A stretch of 64,000 nt of DNA from Haloferula sp. BvORR071 (lineage in GTDB: Bacteria; Verrucomicrobiota; Verrucomicrobiia; Verrucomicrobiales; Akkermansiaceae), in contig NZ_BATP01000060.1 in NCBI RefSeq assembly GCF_000739615.1, forward strand, positions 62,001 to 126,000, given 5' to 3'. Below the pieces are notes generated by a model. That model saw nothing but the letters and a program-made list of their open reading frames with translations, was not told the DNA's origin and ran no database searches. How positions within the stretch are numbered: position 1 is the first letter of the stretch; each line of letters begins with the position of its first letter. Positions 26,710 to 35,400 of this stretch are shown here, one piece after another. The position numbers were made by a program, and so were the translations under genes.

Positions 26710-29374
26710 CCCGCGCCCTGATCCGATTATTCCCGACCACGAGGTCTTGCGGAAGATCGGGGGCGGTGCGTACGGGGAGGTCTGGCTGGCGCGGGGCGTC
26801 ACCGGGGCCCTGCGGGCGGTGAAAGTCCTGTGGCGGGAGGACTTCGAGGATGAGCGCAGTTTCGAGCGCGAGTTCGAGGGAATCCTGAAGTTCGAGCCGA
26901 TTTCGCGCGACCACCCGGGGATGGTGAACATCCTCCACGTCGGCCGCAGCCCGGATGGCAAGGCCTTCTACTATTATGTGATGGAACTCGGCGACGACGT
27001 GATCGCCGGCCGCGACATCAACCCGGTGGAATACGAGGCGCGGACCCTGCGCAGCGATACCAAGCGTTCGCCAAACCGGCCGCTTGATACCAGCTTCTGC
27101 ATTGATGTCGGCGTGCGCCTCGCCGAGGCGCTGCGCCACTTGCACGACAACGGCTTGGCGCACCGCGACGTGAAGCCGGCCAACGTGATCTTTGTCGCCG
27201 GCCGGGCCAAGCTCGCGGACATCGGCTTGGTGGCGGCCCGTGGCCAACGGACCTTCGTGGGCACCGAGGGCTTCGTTCCGCCCGAAGGCCCTGGCTCCGC
27301 CCAGGCGGATGTCTACAGCCTCGGCAAGGTCCTTTATGAGATTGCCACCGGCAAGGACCGCATGGAGTTCCCCGAGCTCCCGGATGAACTTCCGGTGGGC
27401 TCGGAGCGCAAGCGCTGGCTGCAGCTCAACCAGATCATCTGCGACATTTGCGAGCCGCACCTTTCCAAGCGCCGCATCTCGAGTGCTGGCGATCTGGCGG
27501 ATGCCCTGCGGCGTCTCCAGGAAGGCAAACGCCGCCGCCGTCGTCGGCCGGTGGGGGCCTTCATCGCAATGCTGATGGTGCTCGGTCTCGCCGTCTACGG
27601 CGGTTGGGACATGATCAAGGAGCATTTCGACAAGCCGCAGGTGCCCGTGGTGATGGTGCGCGAAGGCCGGATCCGCATCACCAGCGATCCGGCGGAAGCG
27701 AATGTTTTCTCAGAATCCGGCGAGCTGATCGGCACCACTCCCACTGAGCCGATCGTCGCCCGCGTGGGCGAAGAGCGGGTCTTTACCCTGAAGAAGGACG
27801 GCTTCCGGGACGTCGAGCTACCGGTCAAGGTGCCTGCGTCCGCTGCAGAAGAGACCCTGCTGATTTCCCAGAAGATGGAGGTCTATTCGCCTCCGGGCTT
27901 CGAGCTGGAATGGACTGACCAGCTTGGCCAGCGCTACCGCTGGCTGGTCGATGGCCATGAGGCCGTCGCGCCCGTGGGTGAGAAGGAGTGGCTCAAGTTC
28001 AAGGAAGAGAAGCCCGCGGCCAACGGCGAGATCATGGAGGTCCCGGACGGCAAAGGCAAACGCCGCATCGTTCTAACAACCCGTGGTGATGCGCGGGATT
28101 TCTGCTGGTGGCTGGCGCGTACCGGTCGTGAAGCCGGCTATCTGACCGACCGGCATCAGGTCACGGTGCACATGGACGAGAGCTTCGATGCTCCGGGCAT
28201 CAGCGAGCGCGCGAAGAAAGAAGGGCTCAAGCCATTCAAACCCTTTGTCGGTGTAATTCCTTTCGGCCGCCTGGTGATCACCACCCAGCCCGACGGGGCC
28301 ACCGTGACGATCCGCCCCAAGGACGACATCGAGCGCGAGCGGACCTTCTCCGGTGAAGATACCTTGGGACCGCTGCGAGTGGAGGAAATCAAGCCGGGCG
28401 AGGTGGACGTGATCGTCTGGATGGAGGGTTACAAGCGGATCGAGAAGAAGATCACGCTCAAGGAGAACGAGCTACAGGAGCTGCATTTCAATCTGGAACT
28501 CTTCAACCAGAGTGTGGTGATGGAGAAGGATTGGACCAATGGCTTGGGCATGAAATTCGTGCCCTTGTCCATCCCTCCGGCAGTGGGGAGTGTGAAGAAG
28601 ATGGAACTCCTTGCCAGCATCTGGGAAACCCGGGTGAAGGACTTTGACGCCTACCTGCGTGCCAATCCGGCTGCGAATCAGAACGCCCGGCCGACCTTCT
28701 TCCAGGGACCGAATCCAGAGGATCATCCGGTGGTGAACATCAAGCGCGAGGAAGCCCAGGACTTCTGCCGCTGGTTGACCGAAGAGGAACGCAGGCAAGG
28801 GCGGTTGACCGACCTCCACCGCTATCGCCTGCCGACCGACTATGAATGGAGTATCATGGCGGGTCTCATTGGGGAGATCCCCGAGGTCTCTCCGGCCAAG
28901 CGCGATTTGGGGGTTCCTGTCTTTCCCTGGGGCACCCAGTTCCCGCCGGTCTTCAATGGCAAAAATGTCGGGAACTTTGCGGATCAGTCTGCCGTGGCTG
29001 CGCCGGGGGTGATCCCGGCGCGCACCATCACGGACTACAACGATGGCTTCGTTACTACGGCACCGGTAGGTTCCTTTGAGCCGAACGCGCAAAGGATCTA
29101 TGATCTCTCTGGCAACGTCCAAGAGTGGGTCGACGACAACTACGCTTCCAACCAGAACTACGGCGTTTTGCGAGGCGGGAGTTGGAAGAGCTACCTGCCC
29201 AGCACCCTTTATACGGGCTACCGCTTCACCCAACAGATGCCGGAACCCTTGATCGATGGGCCGAAGCCGGATGAGCCATTCGACAATACTTTTGGATTCC
29301 GTATCGTGCTTGCCAAGGAGTCTCCGCCCAAGCAGGAAACGCCTCCTACTAACAGCATCGACGACAATGGTTGA
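26702..29374 (+). CDS. Membrane Ser/Thr kinase with PEGA and formylglycine-enzyme-like (SUMF1) domains
   Basis: 890 residues. N-terminal Hanks-type kinase: G-G-G-A-Y-G-E-V at 20-27, K41, H-R-D at 154-156 with N161; the Mg-binding loop reads D-I-G (173-175) instead of D-F-G, and the aspartate is kept. A basic run (276-282) precedes one membrane span (284-302). Outside: a PEGA-like repeat (G-R-I-R-I-T-S-D-P), a degenerate SUMF1-like part (R-G-D-A-R-D-F-C-W-W-L), a second PEGA (G-R-L-V-I-T-T-Q-P-D-G-A), and a fuller SUMF1 domain (Y-R-L-P-T-D-Y-E-W, L-S-G-N-V-Q-E-W-V, L-R-G-G-S-W). The last is probably a sugar- or protein-binding module rather than an enzyme. Confidence 0.92.
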   Translation: MNSPRPDPIIPDHEVLRKIGGGAYGEVWLARGVTGALRAVKVLWREDFEDERSFEREFEGILKFEPISRDHPGMVNILHVGRSPDGKAFYYYVMELGDDVIAGRDINPVEYEARTLRSDTKRSPNRPLDTSFCIDVGVRLAEALRHLHDNGLAHRDVKPANVIFVAGRAKLADIGLVAARGQRTFVGTEGFVPPEGPGSAQADVYSLGKVLYEIATGKDRMEFPELPDELPVGSERKRWLQLNQIICDICEPHLSKRRISSAGDLADALRRLQEGKRRRRRRPVGAFIAMLMVLGLAVYGGWDMIKEHFDKPQVPVVMVREGRIRITSDPAEANVFSESGELIGTTPTEPIVARVGEERVFTLKKDGFRDVELPVKVPASAAEETLLISQKMEVYSPPGFELEWTDQLGQRYRWLVDGHEAVAPVGEKEWLKFKEEKPAANGEIMEVPDGKGKRRIVLTTRGDARDFCWWLARTGREAGYLTDRHQVTVHMDESFDAPGISERAKKEGLKPFKPFVGVIPFGRLVITTQPDGATVTIRPKDDIERERTFSGEDTLGPLRVEEIKPGEVDVIVWMEGYKRIEKKITLKENELQELHFNLELFNQSVVMEKDWTNGLGMKFVPLSIPPAVGSVKKMELLASIWETRVKDFDAYLRANPAANQNARPTFFQGPNPEDHPVVNIKREEAQDFCRWLTEEERRQGRLTDLHRYRLPTDYEWSIMAGLIGEIPEVSPAKRDLGVPVFPWGTQFPPVFNGKNVGNFADQSAVAAPGVIPARTITDYNDGFVTTAPVGSFEPNAQRIYDLSGNVQEWVDDNYASNQNYGVLRGGSWKSYLPSTLYTGYRFTQQMPEPLIDGPKPDEPFDNTFGFRIVLAKESPPKQETPPTNSIDDNG

Positions 29375-29774
29375 AATCAAGCTCGATTACCAAGGCGACC
29401 TTCACACCCGCGCCATCCACGGACCCTCCGGCAAAGTACTCGAAACCGATGCCCCGGTGGACAACAACGGCCGCGGCGAATCCTTCTCTCCAACTGATCT
29501 CATCGCCACCGCCCTCGGCGCTTGCATGGCCACGGTCATGGGCATCGTCGCCAAGCGCAAGGAGATCCCCTTGGAAGGCATGAAGGTGGAAGTGAAGAAG
29601 CACATGTCCACCGATACCCCGCGCCGCATCGCGAAGCTGGAAGTGGACATCCACGTGCCGCTGCCTGCCGACCACCCCGAGCGCAAGCTGTTAGAAGCCA
29701 CCGGCAATGGTTGCCCGGTGCACCAGAGCCTGCATCCGGATGTGGTGCAGGAGATCCGCTGGCATTGGCAGTGA
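29367..29774 (+). CDS. OsmC/Ohr family protein
   Basis: 135 residues. The two redox cysteines of the family are present: C53 in L-G-A-C-M-A-T and C116 in G-N-G-C-P-V-H. The segment E-S-F-S-P-T-D-L-I-A-T-A-L is the family signature. OsmC-like proteins reduce organic hydroperoxides. The ATG at 29367 lies 8 nt inside the end of the kinase gene, so the gene is translated from the sigma/kinase transcript. A strong terminator follows 38 nt after its stop. Confidence 0.93.
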   Translation: MVEIKLDYQGDLHTRAIHGPSGKVLETDAPVDNNGRGESFSPTDLIATALGACMATVMGIVAKRKEIPLEGMKVEVKKHMSTDTPRRIAKLEVDIHVPLPADHPERKLLEATGNGCPVHQSLHPDVVQEIRWHWQ

Positions 29775-29811
29775 AGAAAGTGCCGAGTGTTCGGTGAGCA
29801 GTGATCAGTGG

Positions 29812-29839
29812 AAAGGCAGCGATCCTTCGCTGCCTTTTT
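29812..29839 (+). terminator. Rho-independent terminator of the sigma/kinase/osmC operon
   Basis: An 11-bp perfect stem (29812-29822 with 29827-29837, core AAGGCAGCGA / TCGCTGCCTT), a 4-nt loop TCCT, and a T5 run at 29835-29839. Confidence 0.88.
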
Positions 29840-29982
29840 GCATTTGACCGATCATCCGGCACTCTTGCCGGATCGTTGAGCGACGAATGTATACTGCGCA
29901 GGGGATGTTATAAACCCCTGCGTTGCCTTGCGGGGTAGGGCGGCCCTAACATCCACCCAAGTTCTTTGAGAACGATACCGTC

Positions 29983-30150
29983 AGCCGAGTGCACTGGACG
30001 CGTTGTCCAGAGCAGCGGGGGAACCAATCCCGACCGTTTCGCGATGGCTTTGCGCCATGGCCGCGGTCTTTGGGGCATACGGTGCCTGCGGCACCGGGAG
30101 CACGTGGTGGCTCCAGCCCGACAGCTAACCCCGTAGGCATCACCGCGGGG
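29983..30150 (+). ncRNA. c-di-AMP riboswitch (ydaO-yuaA type) leader
   Basis: The sequence carries the conserved blocks of the ydaO/yuaA aptamer in order. A small hairpin CTGGAC/GTCCAG (29994-30010) is followed by AGCAGCGGGGGAACC (compare GAGCGGGGGACCC in B. subtilis ydaO). Then come TTTGGGG at 30069, two variable hairpins (GGTGCC/GGCACC and GGGAGC/GGCTCC), and the 3' signature CCCGACAGCTAACCCCGTAGGC at about 30118-30139 (CCGTCAGCTAACCTCGTAAGC in ydaO). The class senses c-di-AMP and usually turns genes off. About 140 nt of leader separate it from the 96-residue membrane protein gene; the exact ends and expression platform are not resolved. Confidence 0.85.
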
Positions 30151-30293
30151 CGCGGATCGTTCGGTTGTCTCTCCAGACAAAAGGGGCACGCCGAAGCCGC
30201 CGCCGCTTCGCCCAGCAGACCCCAGAAAATCGCTGGCCCCTGCCCCCCGCAGGCGGGCATGACCGGCATCGAAATAGAGAAATGGAGAACAAC

Positions 30294-30584
30294 ATGATTG
30301 CTGACCAAATGTTCAGCGTGGGTATCGCCGTGGTTGCCGTGTATGCAGTCGCGGTGGGCATCGCTCTGGTCCTTGGCATGGGCAAGACCCCGCGCCGGGA
30401 GCTGGGAATGATCCTTGTGAATGCGGCCAAACGCTCGGCTGAGCCAGCCAAGCCCGGTGGCTTCGTCAGCCGTAGGGGGAAGATGCAGTCCTTCGGGGAT
30501 GTGGTCTATGCCCTCGCCGCAGCCAGGCGCCGCGCGAAGACGGCTCGGGGCTGTCGCTGCACTTCCACCGCGGATCGATCCTAA
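30294..30584 (+). CDS. Small single-span membrane protein under the c-di-AMP riboswitch
   Basis: 96 residues from the ATG at 30294, which has GGAG 7 nt upstream; an ATG at 30282 is in frame. One membrane segment (V-G-I-A-V-V-A-V-Y-A-V-A-V-G-I-A-L-V-L, about 9-27) is followed by a basic soluble tail (G-K-T-P-R-R-E-L-G-M-I-L-V, R-R-R-A-K-T-A-R-G-C-R-C). No family recognised. Known c-di-AMP riboswitch targets are wall hydrolases and potassium or osmolyte transporters. This gene is neither by sequence, though a small transport regulator is conceivable. Confidence 0.7.
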   Translation: MIADQMFSVGIAVVAVYAVAVGIALVLGMGKTPRRELGMILVNAAKRSAEPAKPGGFVSRRGKMQSFGDVVYALAAARRRAKTARGCRCTSTADRS

Positions 30585-30599
30585 GGTGTTAGAATCATG

Positions 30600-30627
30600 G
30601 CGGGTGCCGGCATGACCGGCACCCCGC
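30600..30627. other. Stable hairpin upstream of the nuclease gene
   Basis: Arms GCGGGTGCCGG (30600-30610) and CCGGCACCCCGC (30616-30627) pair with one bulge. No T-run follows, so it is not a standard terminator. It contains GGCATGACCGGCA (30609-30621), also found at 30256-30268 in the riboswitch leader. Confidence 0.55.
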
Positions 30628-30701
30628 TGTCGATTCTGCCACCGCCCGCGGCGATTCTGCCTGTTGTCGCCATCGCCGTGATGCGGCGGAATGGCGACGC
30701 C

Positions 30702-32273
30702 ATGATCAAAACCCTTGCTTATGGGATCTTGGGCGCCATGGCGCTCCTCGTCCCCCTCACCGCAGCGCCGAAGTCAATCACGCTTGATGCGTCTTCCTAT
30801 CCGGCGGGCAGCCCCATCACCGCGACCTTCAAGGGCGGCCCGGGGAATAACAACGACTGGATCGGCATCTTCCCGGCCAGCATTACCACTCCGAGTACCG
30901 GCACTTACCTCGATTGGCTCTACACCAACGGCACGCAGACCCTCGGCGGAAATTTGAAGGACGGCAGCGTGACCTTTGCCAATCCCACTCTGCTCCCCGG
31001 CAACTACAAGGTCTGGTTCCTCGCGGCGAACGGCTACACCAAGATCGCCGGACCGGCCCAGTTCAGCGTGACGCCCACCGGCGGCCCCGCCCAGCCGAAG
31101 TGGGTGGTGCCAAGTTTCATCCAGCGCCACGCGGTCTCCGGCCAAGCCTATACGGGCAAGGTCCAGGCCTACGCCTATGACCCGGATCCGGGCGACAGCT
31201 TGAGCTTTTCGAAGGTCTCCGGTCCCGCCTGGTTGCAGGTCGCGGCCTCCGGCGCGATCTCCGGGACCCCGGCGAGCGGTGATGCGGGCAACAACAGCTT
31301 CGTGCTACGCGCCACTGATTTGTTAGGAAATTCCCAGACCGCGACGATGTCGCTGGAGGTCTTCCAGCCAGGGCAGGAGCAGGTGAGCGAATTACGGGTA
31401 ATGTCGTACAATCTCTGGCACGGCTGGGGACAGGTTGACCAAGGCGCCACAAAGGGGATCCGTTCGATCATCGAGGCGGACGTCGATATCATCGGCACCC
31501 AGGAGACGGTGGACAATGCCTCCGGCTCGAATGCCTATCGCGTGCAGACCATTGCCGACGAGCTTGGCTGGTACTACAGTCCGACCGGTGCCGGTGATAG
31601 CGGTATCGCGAGCCGCTACCCGATCGTGGCGACCTACACCGCGGCGAATGGCGTGGCGAAAGGTGCCCGTGTGCGGCTCTGCAACAACCCGCTGCGCGAG
31701 GTGGTCATCTTCAATACCCATCTCGACTACCTCCACTACGGCCCCTACGAGGCGAAGCGCGCCGGCTCGACCAATGCTAGCGTGCTAACGGAGGAGCTTG
31801 CTTCGCAGCGTGACGAGCAGATCGCCTCGATCCTCAGCGACATGTCGAGCCATCTGGCGGCAGCGAATGCTGCGCCGGTCTTCCTCACCGGGGACTTCAA
31901 TTGTCCCTCTCACCTCGACTGGACCGCCGCGAACTCTGCCGCCCACTATGGCAAGGTGGTTCAGTGGCCGGCGACGGTGGCCGTGGCGAATGCCGGGCTC
32001 ACCGATTCCTTCCGCCAGTTGTTCCCGAATCCCGTTGCACAGCCGGCTACCACCTGGTCAGCGATCTACACCAGCCCGAACGAGCCGCAGGACCGCATCG
32101 ACTTCGTCTTCCACAAGGGCAGTCCCGCCACTCCCGTGAGCGCGGAGATCTTCACCAATACGGTCGAGCACCGCGGCTATGTCTATGGCGACGACGTGAG
32201 CGCCACACGGGCCAATACCTGGCCCAGTGACCACGCCTCGGTGGTGGTCAGCTTCCAGCTCACGTGGCCTTGA
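30702..32273 (+). CDS. Secreted endonuclease/exonuclease/phosphatase-family protein with Ig-like domain
   Basis: 523 residues from the ATG at 30702. Signal peptide (I-K-T-L-A-Y-G-I-L-G-A-M-A-L-L-V-P-L-T-A), a beta domain (about 25-130), a cadherin/putative-Ig repeat (about 140-225: W-L-Q-V-A-A-S-G-A-I-S-G-T-P), then an EEP domain. Its catalytic markers are M-S-Y-N-L-W-H, G-T-Q-E-T, N-T-H-L-D-Y, G-D-F-N-C-P-S and W-P-S-D-H-A at the end. The fold covers DNase I-like nucleases, sphingomyelinases and inositol phosphatases; the substrate is unknown. Secretion suggests nutrient scavenging. Confidence 0.9.
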   Translation: MIKTLAYGILGAMALLVPLTAAPKSITLDASSYPAGSPITATFKGGPGNNNDWIGIFPASITTPSTGTYLDWLYTNGTQTLGGNLKDGSVTFANPTLLPGNYKVWFLAANGYTKIAGPAQFSVTPTGGPAQPKWVVPSFIQRHAVSGQAYTGKVQAYAYDPDPGDSLSFSKVSGPAWLQVAASGAISGTPASGDAGNNSFVLRATDLLGNSQTATMSLEVFQPGQEQVSELRVMSYNLWHGWGQVDQGATKGIRSIIEADVDIIGTQETVDNASGSNAYRVQTIADELGWYYSPTGAGDSGIASRYPIVATYTAANGVAKGARVRLCNNPLREVVIFNTHLDYLHYGPYEAKRAGSTNASVLTEELASQRDEQIASILSDMSSHLAAANAAPVFLTGDFNCPSHLDWTAANSAAHYGKVVQWPATVAVANAGLTDSFRQLFPNPVAQPATTWSAIYTSPNEPQDRIDFVFHKGSPATPVSAEIFTNTVEHRGYVYGDDVSATRANTWPSDHASVVVSFQLTWP

Positions 32274-32275
32274 GT

Positions 32276-32383
32276 AATGTCGAACGACGAATTCCCGAAT
32301 GACGAATGAAGTATCGTCTGGAGGATGGGAAAGACTTCTTCACCACACTCCATTCGACATTCGAAAATCCTGCATTCGTCATT
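32276..32383. repeat. Imperfect inverted repeat element (MITE/REP-like)
   Basis: Arms 32276-32309 and 32351-32383 pair at 25 of 33 positions when one is reverse-complemented. They are built from AATG-N-CGAA units that also recur within each arm. The element starts right after the nuclease stop (32273) and lies between convergent genes. No coding capacity. Confidence 0.65.
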
Positions 32384-32404
32384 TTCTTTCCGAGGGTTCG
32401 AAAC

Positions 32405-32441
32405 GAAAAAGCCGCCACCGGAAGGGTCCCGGTGGCGGCTT
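32405..32441 (-). terminator. Terminator of the beta-helix protein gene
   Basis: Read on the minus strand: stem GCCGCCACCGG / CCGGTGGCGGC, a short loop and a T5 tail (A5 on the plus strand at 32406-32410), 20 nt after the gene's stop. Confidence 0.85.
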
Positions 32442-32460
32442 GCGATAGAAGCGGGATGGA

Positions 32461-35400
32461 TCAGGGCGTCACCGGAACCGTCACGCGCAGGCGGGCGAAG
32501 AGCTTGGTGCCCGGAGCCGCCAGCGAGGCTGGCAGGGTCGCGGTCACCGTCGCCACGCCATCCACCACCGGACCGGCAACGCCGGGGCCGAAGGTCGTCC
32601 AGGCCGGATTCAGCGTGGTGCTGTATTCGACCACCGGGTTCAGGTAAACCGAACGCTCGGTGCGCGGGAAGGTGAAGACCAGATCACCATTCGCATTGCG
32701 GGTCATGGTCGGCAGCTTGCTGAGCGACTGCACCGACGGATCGGAGCCGGTCACGAACTCGATCGCATTCTGGATGCCATCCTTGTCGTTGTCGGCATCG
32801 GGTCCCGGTTCAGCGAGGCTGGCTGCCCACTGCTCGTAGGTCTCGGTGGCACCGGCTTGCTTGAGCTCGATCTGCTTGGCCGCCGTGTTCACGAAGAGCG
32901 TGTAGCCCGCCGGAAGGGTGGTGGAAGCGAAGCTGCCCGTGAGCGTGCCGGCGTAGCTGGCAATCACATAGGTGGCCTCGGTCGGTGCCGTGGCAGTCAC
33001 CGCGAGGGTGCCACCGGTGAGGTTCAGGTCGCCGTTCACCACCAGCTTGTCGCTGGCTGCGCCGTCGATCTGGCAAGCGTAGGTGCCGGTGATGGCGGTG
33101 ACAGGTGTCGGCGGGGTGACGGCGGGCGGAGTCGCGGGCGGCGGGGTGCTGCCCAGAGACAAGGTGCCAATGCTGCCCGCCGCTCCGGGAGCCACGGTGC
33201 CTGCAATGGTGAAGGCGCCCGTCGCGCTGCCCGTGCCCTGCAAGGTCGCGCCTGGGGAGATGATCACCGCCGAGGTGCCGGTCGCACTGCCCGCGGTATT
33301 CGCGAGGGTCAGGGTGCCCGCCTTGATCTTGGTGTCCATGTTGGAGCCAGCCACGTTATTGAGCAGGCCGGTGCCGGAGTAGGTGTTGGAGCCGCCGGAG
33401 ATCATCAACTCGCCCGGGCCTTCCTTGGAGATGCCGTAGCCGCCGCTGACCGTGCGCGAGATATCCAGGACCGCGCCAGCATCGGTGATGATCCACAGGT
33501 TGCCGGGATTCAGGGCGAGGGTGCCCGTGCCGGAGATCTGCGAAGTCGTGCTGCTGGCCAGCGCGCTGATCGTGGACTGCTCGGTGTCGTTGCCCACCAT
33601 CGGCTCGAAGGTGCCGGCGCCGTTCAAGATGCCGCCCTGCAGGGCAATGCGGCCTTGGCCACCAGTGCGACCAGTCGCCATGTAGGTGAGGTTGGCATTG
33701 ACGCTGATTTGGCCGCCATCCACTGCCTTGAGCTGGTCGTAGGCCAGCGTGGTGTAGGTATGGAAGCCGCCGAAGGGCGAGCTCGCGCTCATCAACAAGG
33801 TGCCCTGCGAATTGACCGTCGCGCGGAAGGTGTTAGATGCGAAGGGGATGATGCCGGTCGCATAGTAGTTGTGACCGAAGTCCACCGTGCCGGCGTCGAT
33901 CACGAGATCCTCCGCCGCCGGGGCGACCGAACCATTGTAACCTTCGAGACGGAGCGTGCCCGCGCCGGTCTTGTGAAGGGTGCCGTAGAAGTCGAAGGTG
34001 CCCACCTTGGTGAAGGTGGCTCCGCCCGCAACCTTGATGGTGGCGCCGCTATCCAGCACCAGCGCGCGGCGCTGCGTGGAAAGCGAAGACTGTGCATCAA
34101 GGGTGGAACCATTGGACAGCTCGAGGCGGTTGTTCGTATCGCGCGAGCCCAGCGCGGTGCTGCTGCCAAGCGCGAGCGAACCGCCGGTGTTGTAGATCGG
34201 CCCGCTGAAGCTGTTCGTGTTCAGGATCAGCAGTTCACCACTGCCGCGCTTCACCAGACCACCCAATCCGCTGATCTGTTCGCTGCCAAGGAAGGTGTAG
34301 TTGTTGCTGGAATCCACCTCGATGAAGGAGGGGGCCACGGGAGTATCGATGAAGATATCCTGGTTCCCGGCAAGAGTCCCGAAGATCACCGGTTCGTTGT
34401 TACGGTAGGTGGTCGGAGTCGCGGTGCCCGGAGGTGCCCAGTCGGCGGTGATGGTGTCCCAGTTGCCGTTCTGCGAGGCATTGGTCCATTGAACTGCCGT
34501 CCCCGAGAGTGGCAGCTTGCCGGTCAAGGTGCGGCGCTCATTCGGAGCGGGGTAGTTGTTGGCCGCATCGAGCAACTTCCAGTTCACGCCGTCGTCGCTG
34601 CTTTCCAGGATCCAGCGCACGGGATCGCGGTCGGTGGCGTCGTTGCCGGTGGTCCACTGGTAGGCATCGAAGGTGGCAGGCGTGCCGAAGTCGAAGATGA
34701 CCGGACGGTTGTTGAAGTTGAGCCACTTGGTGACGTAGTTGCCGTCGTTGATGCTGGCGACGGTTTCGGCGGCGTTGCCACCGCTGTCACCACCCGGATT
34801 GGTCACCGCGGTGACGGGCACCTTGGTGCCGTTGTTGAAGAACTCGAATTCGGCGACCTGAGTGAGGACGCCGTTGCCGCGCAGGGTGGTGCCGGTGTAG
34901 CGGACGTAGCGGGCGGTCTTCGTCGTGCCCGGGACAGCGCGCAGCTTGTGCGAGGCGCTGGTGCTGCCGCTGGCGTTGACTGCTTCGAGCGTGAAGTAGG
35001 TGTCCGCGTTGGAAGGCGGCACGATCGGCGTCAGCGTGTCTGCGGCCAGCACGGTGTTGCCCGGAGGCGTCAGCGTGATATTCGTGGTGGTGCCGGTCAC
35101 GTTCCACTTCAGGGCAGTGGACAGCGAGTTCTTCACGATCGAAGGCTGGGCTTCGAGGATCGGGCCGGTCGCATTGATCTGCGTGGTCGGCGTGCCGTAG
35201 CTGGCAATGGCGGGCAGGGGCGTGCCGCCGCCGACGAAGACGATACCACGGTAGGTGTAGAGGGTGTTGGGCACCGCGTTGTCACCGAGGTTGCGGTTGT
35301 CGACCGTCACCCAGGTCGCGCCGTCGTTGCTGCCTTCGAAGAGCCAGCGGTTCGGGGTGCGGTCGAGCGCGTCATTCGCCGTCGCGAAATTGTAGGAGTC

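Noticed and set aside
30599-30627. Rho-independent terminator between the small membrane gene and the nuclease gene
   Set aside because: Strong hairpin but no T-run after it; kept only as a hairpin.
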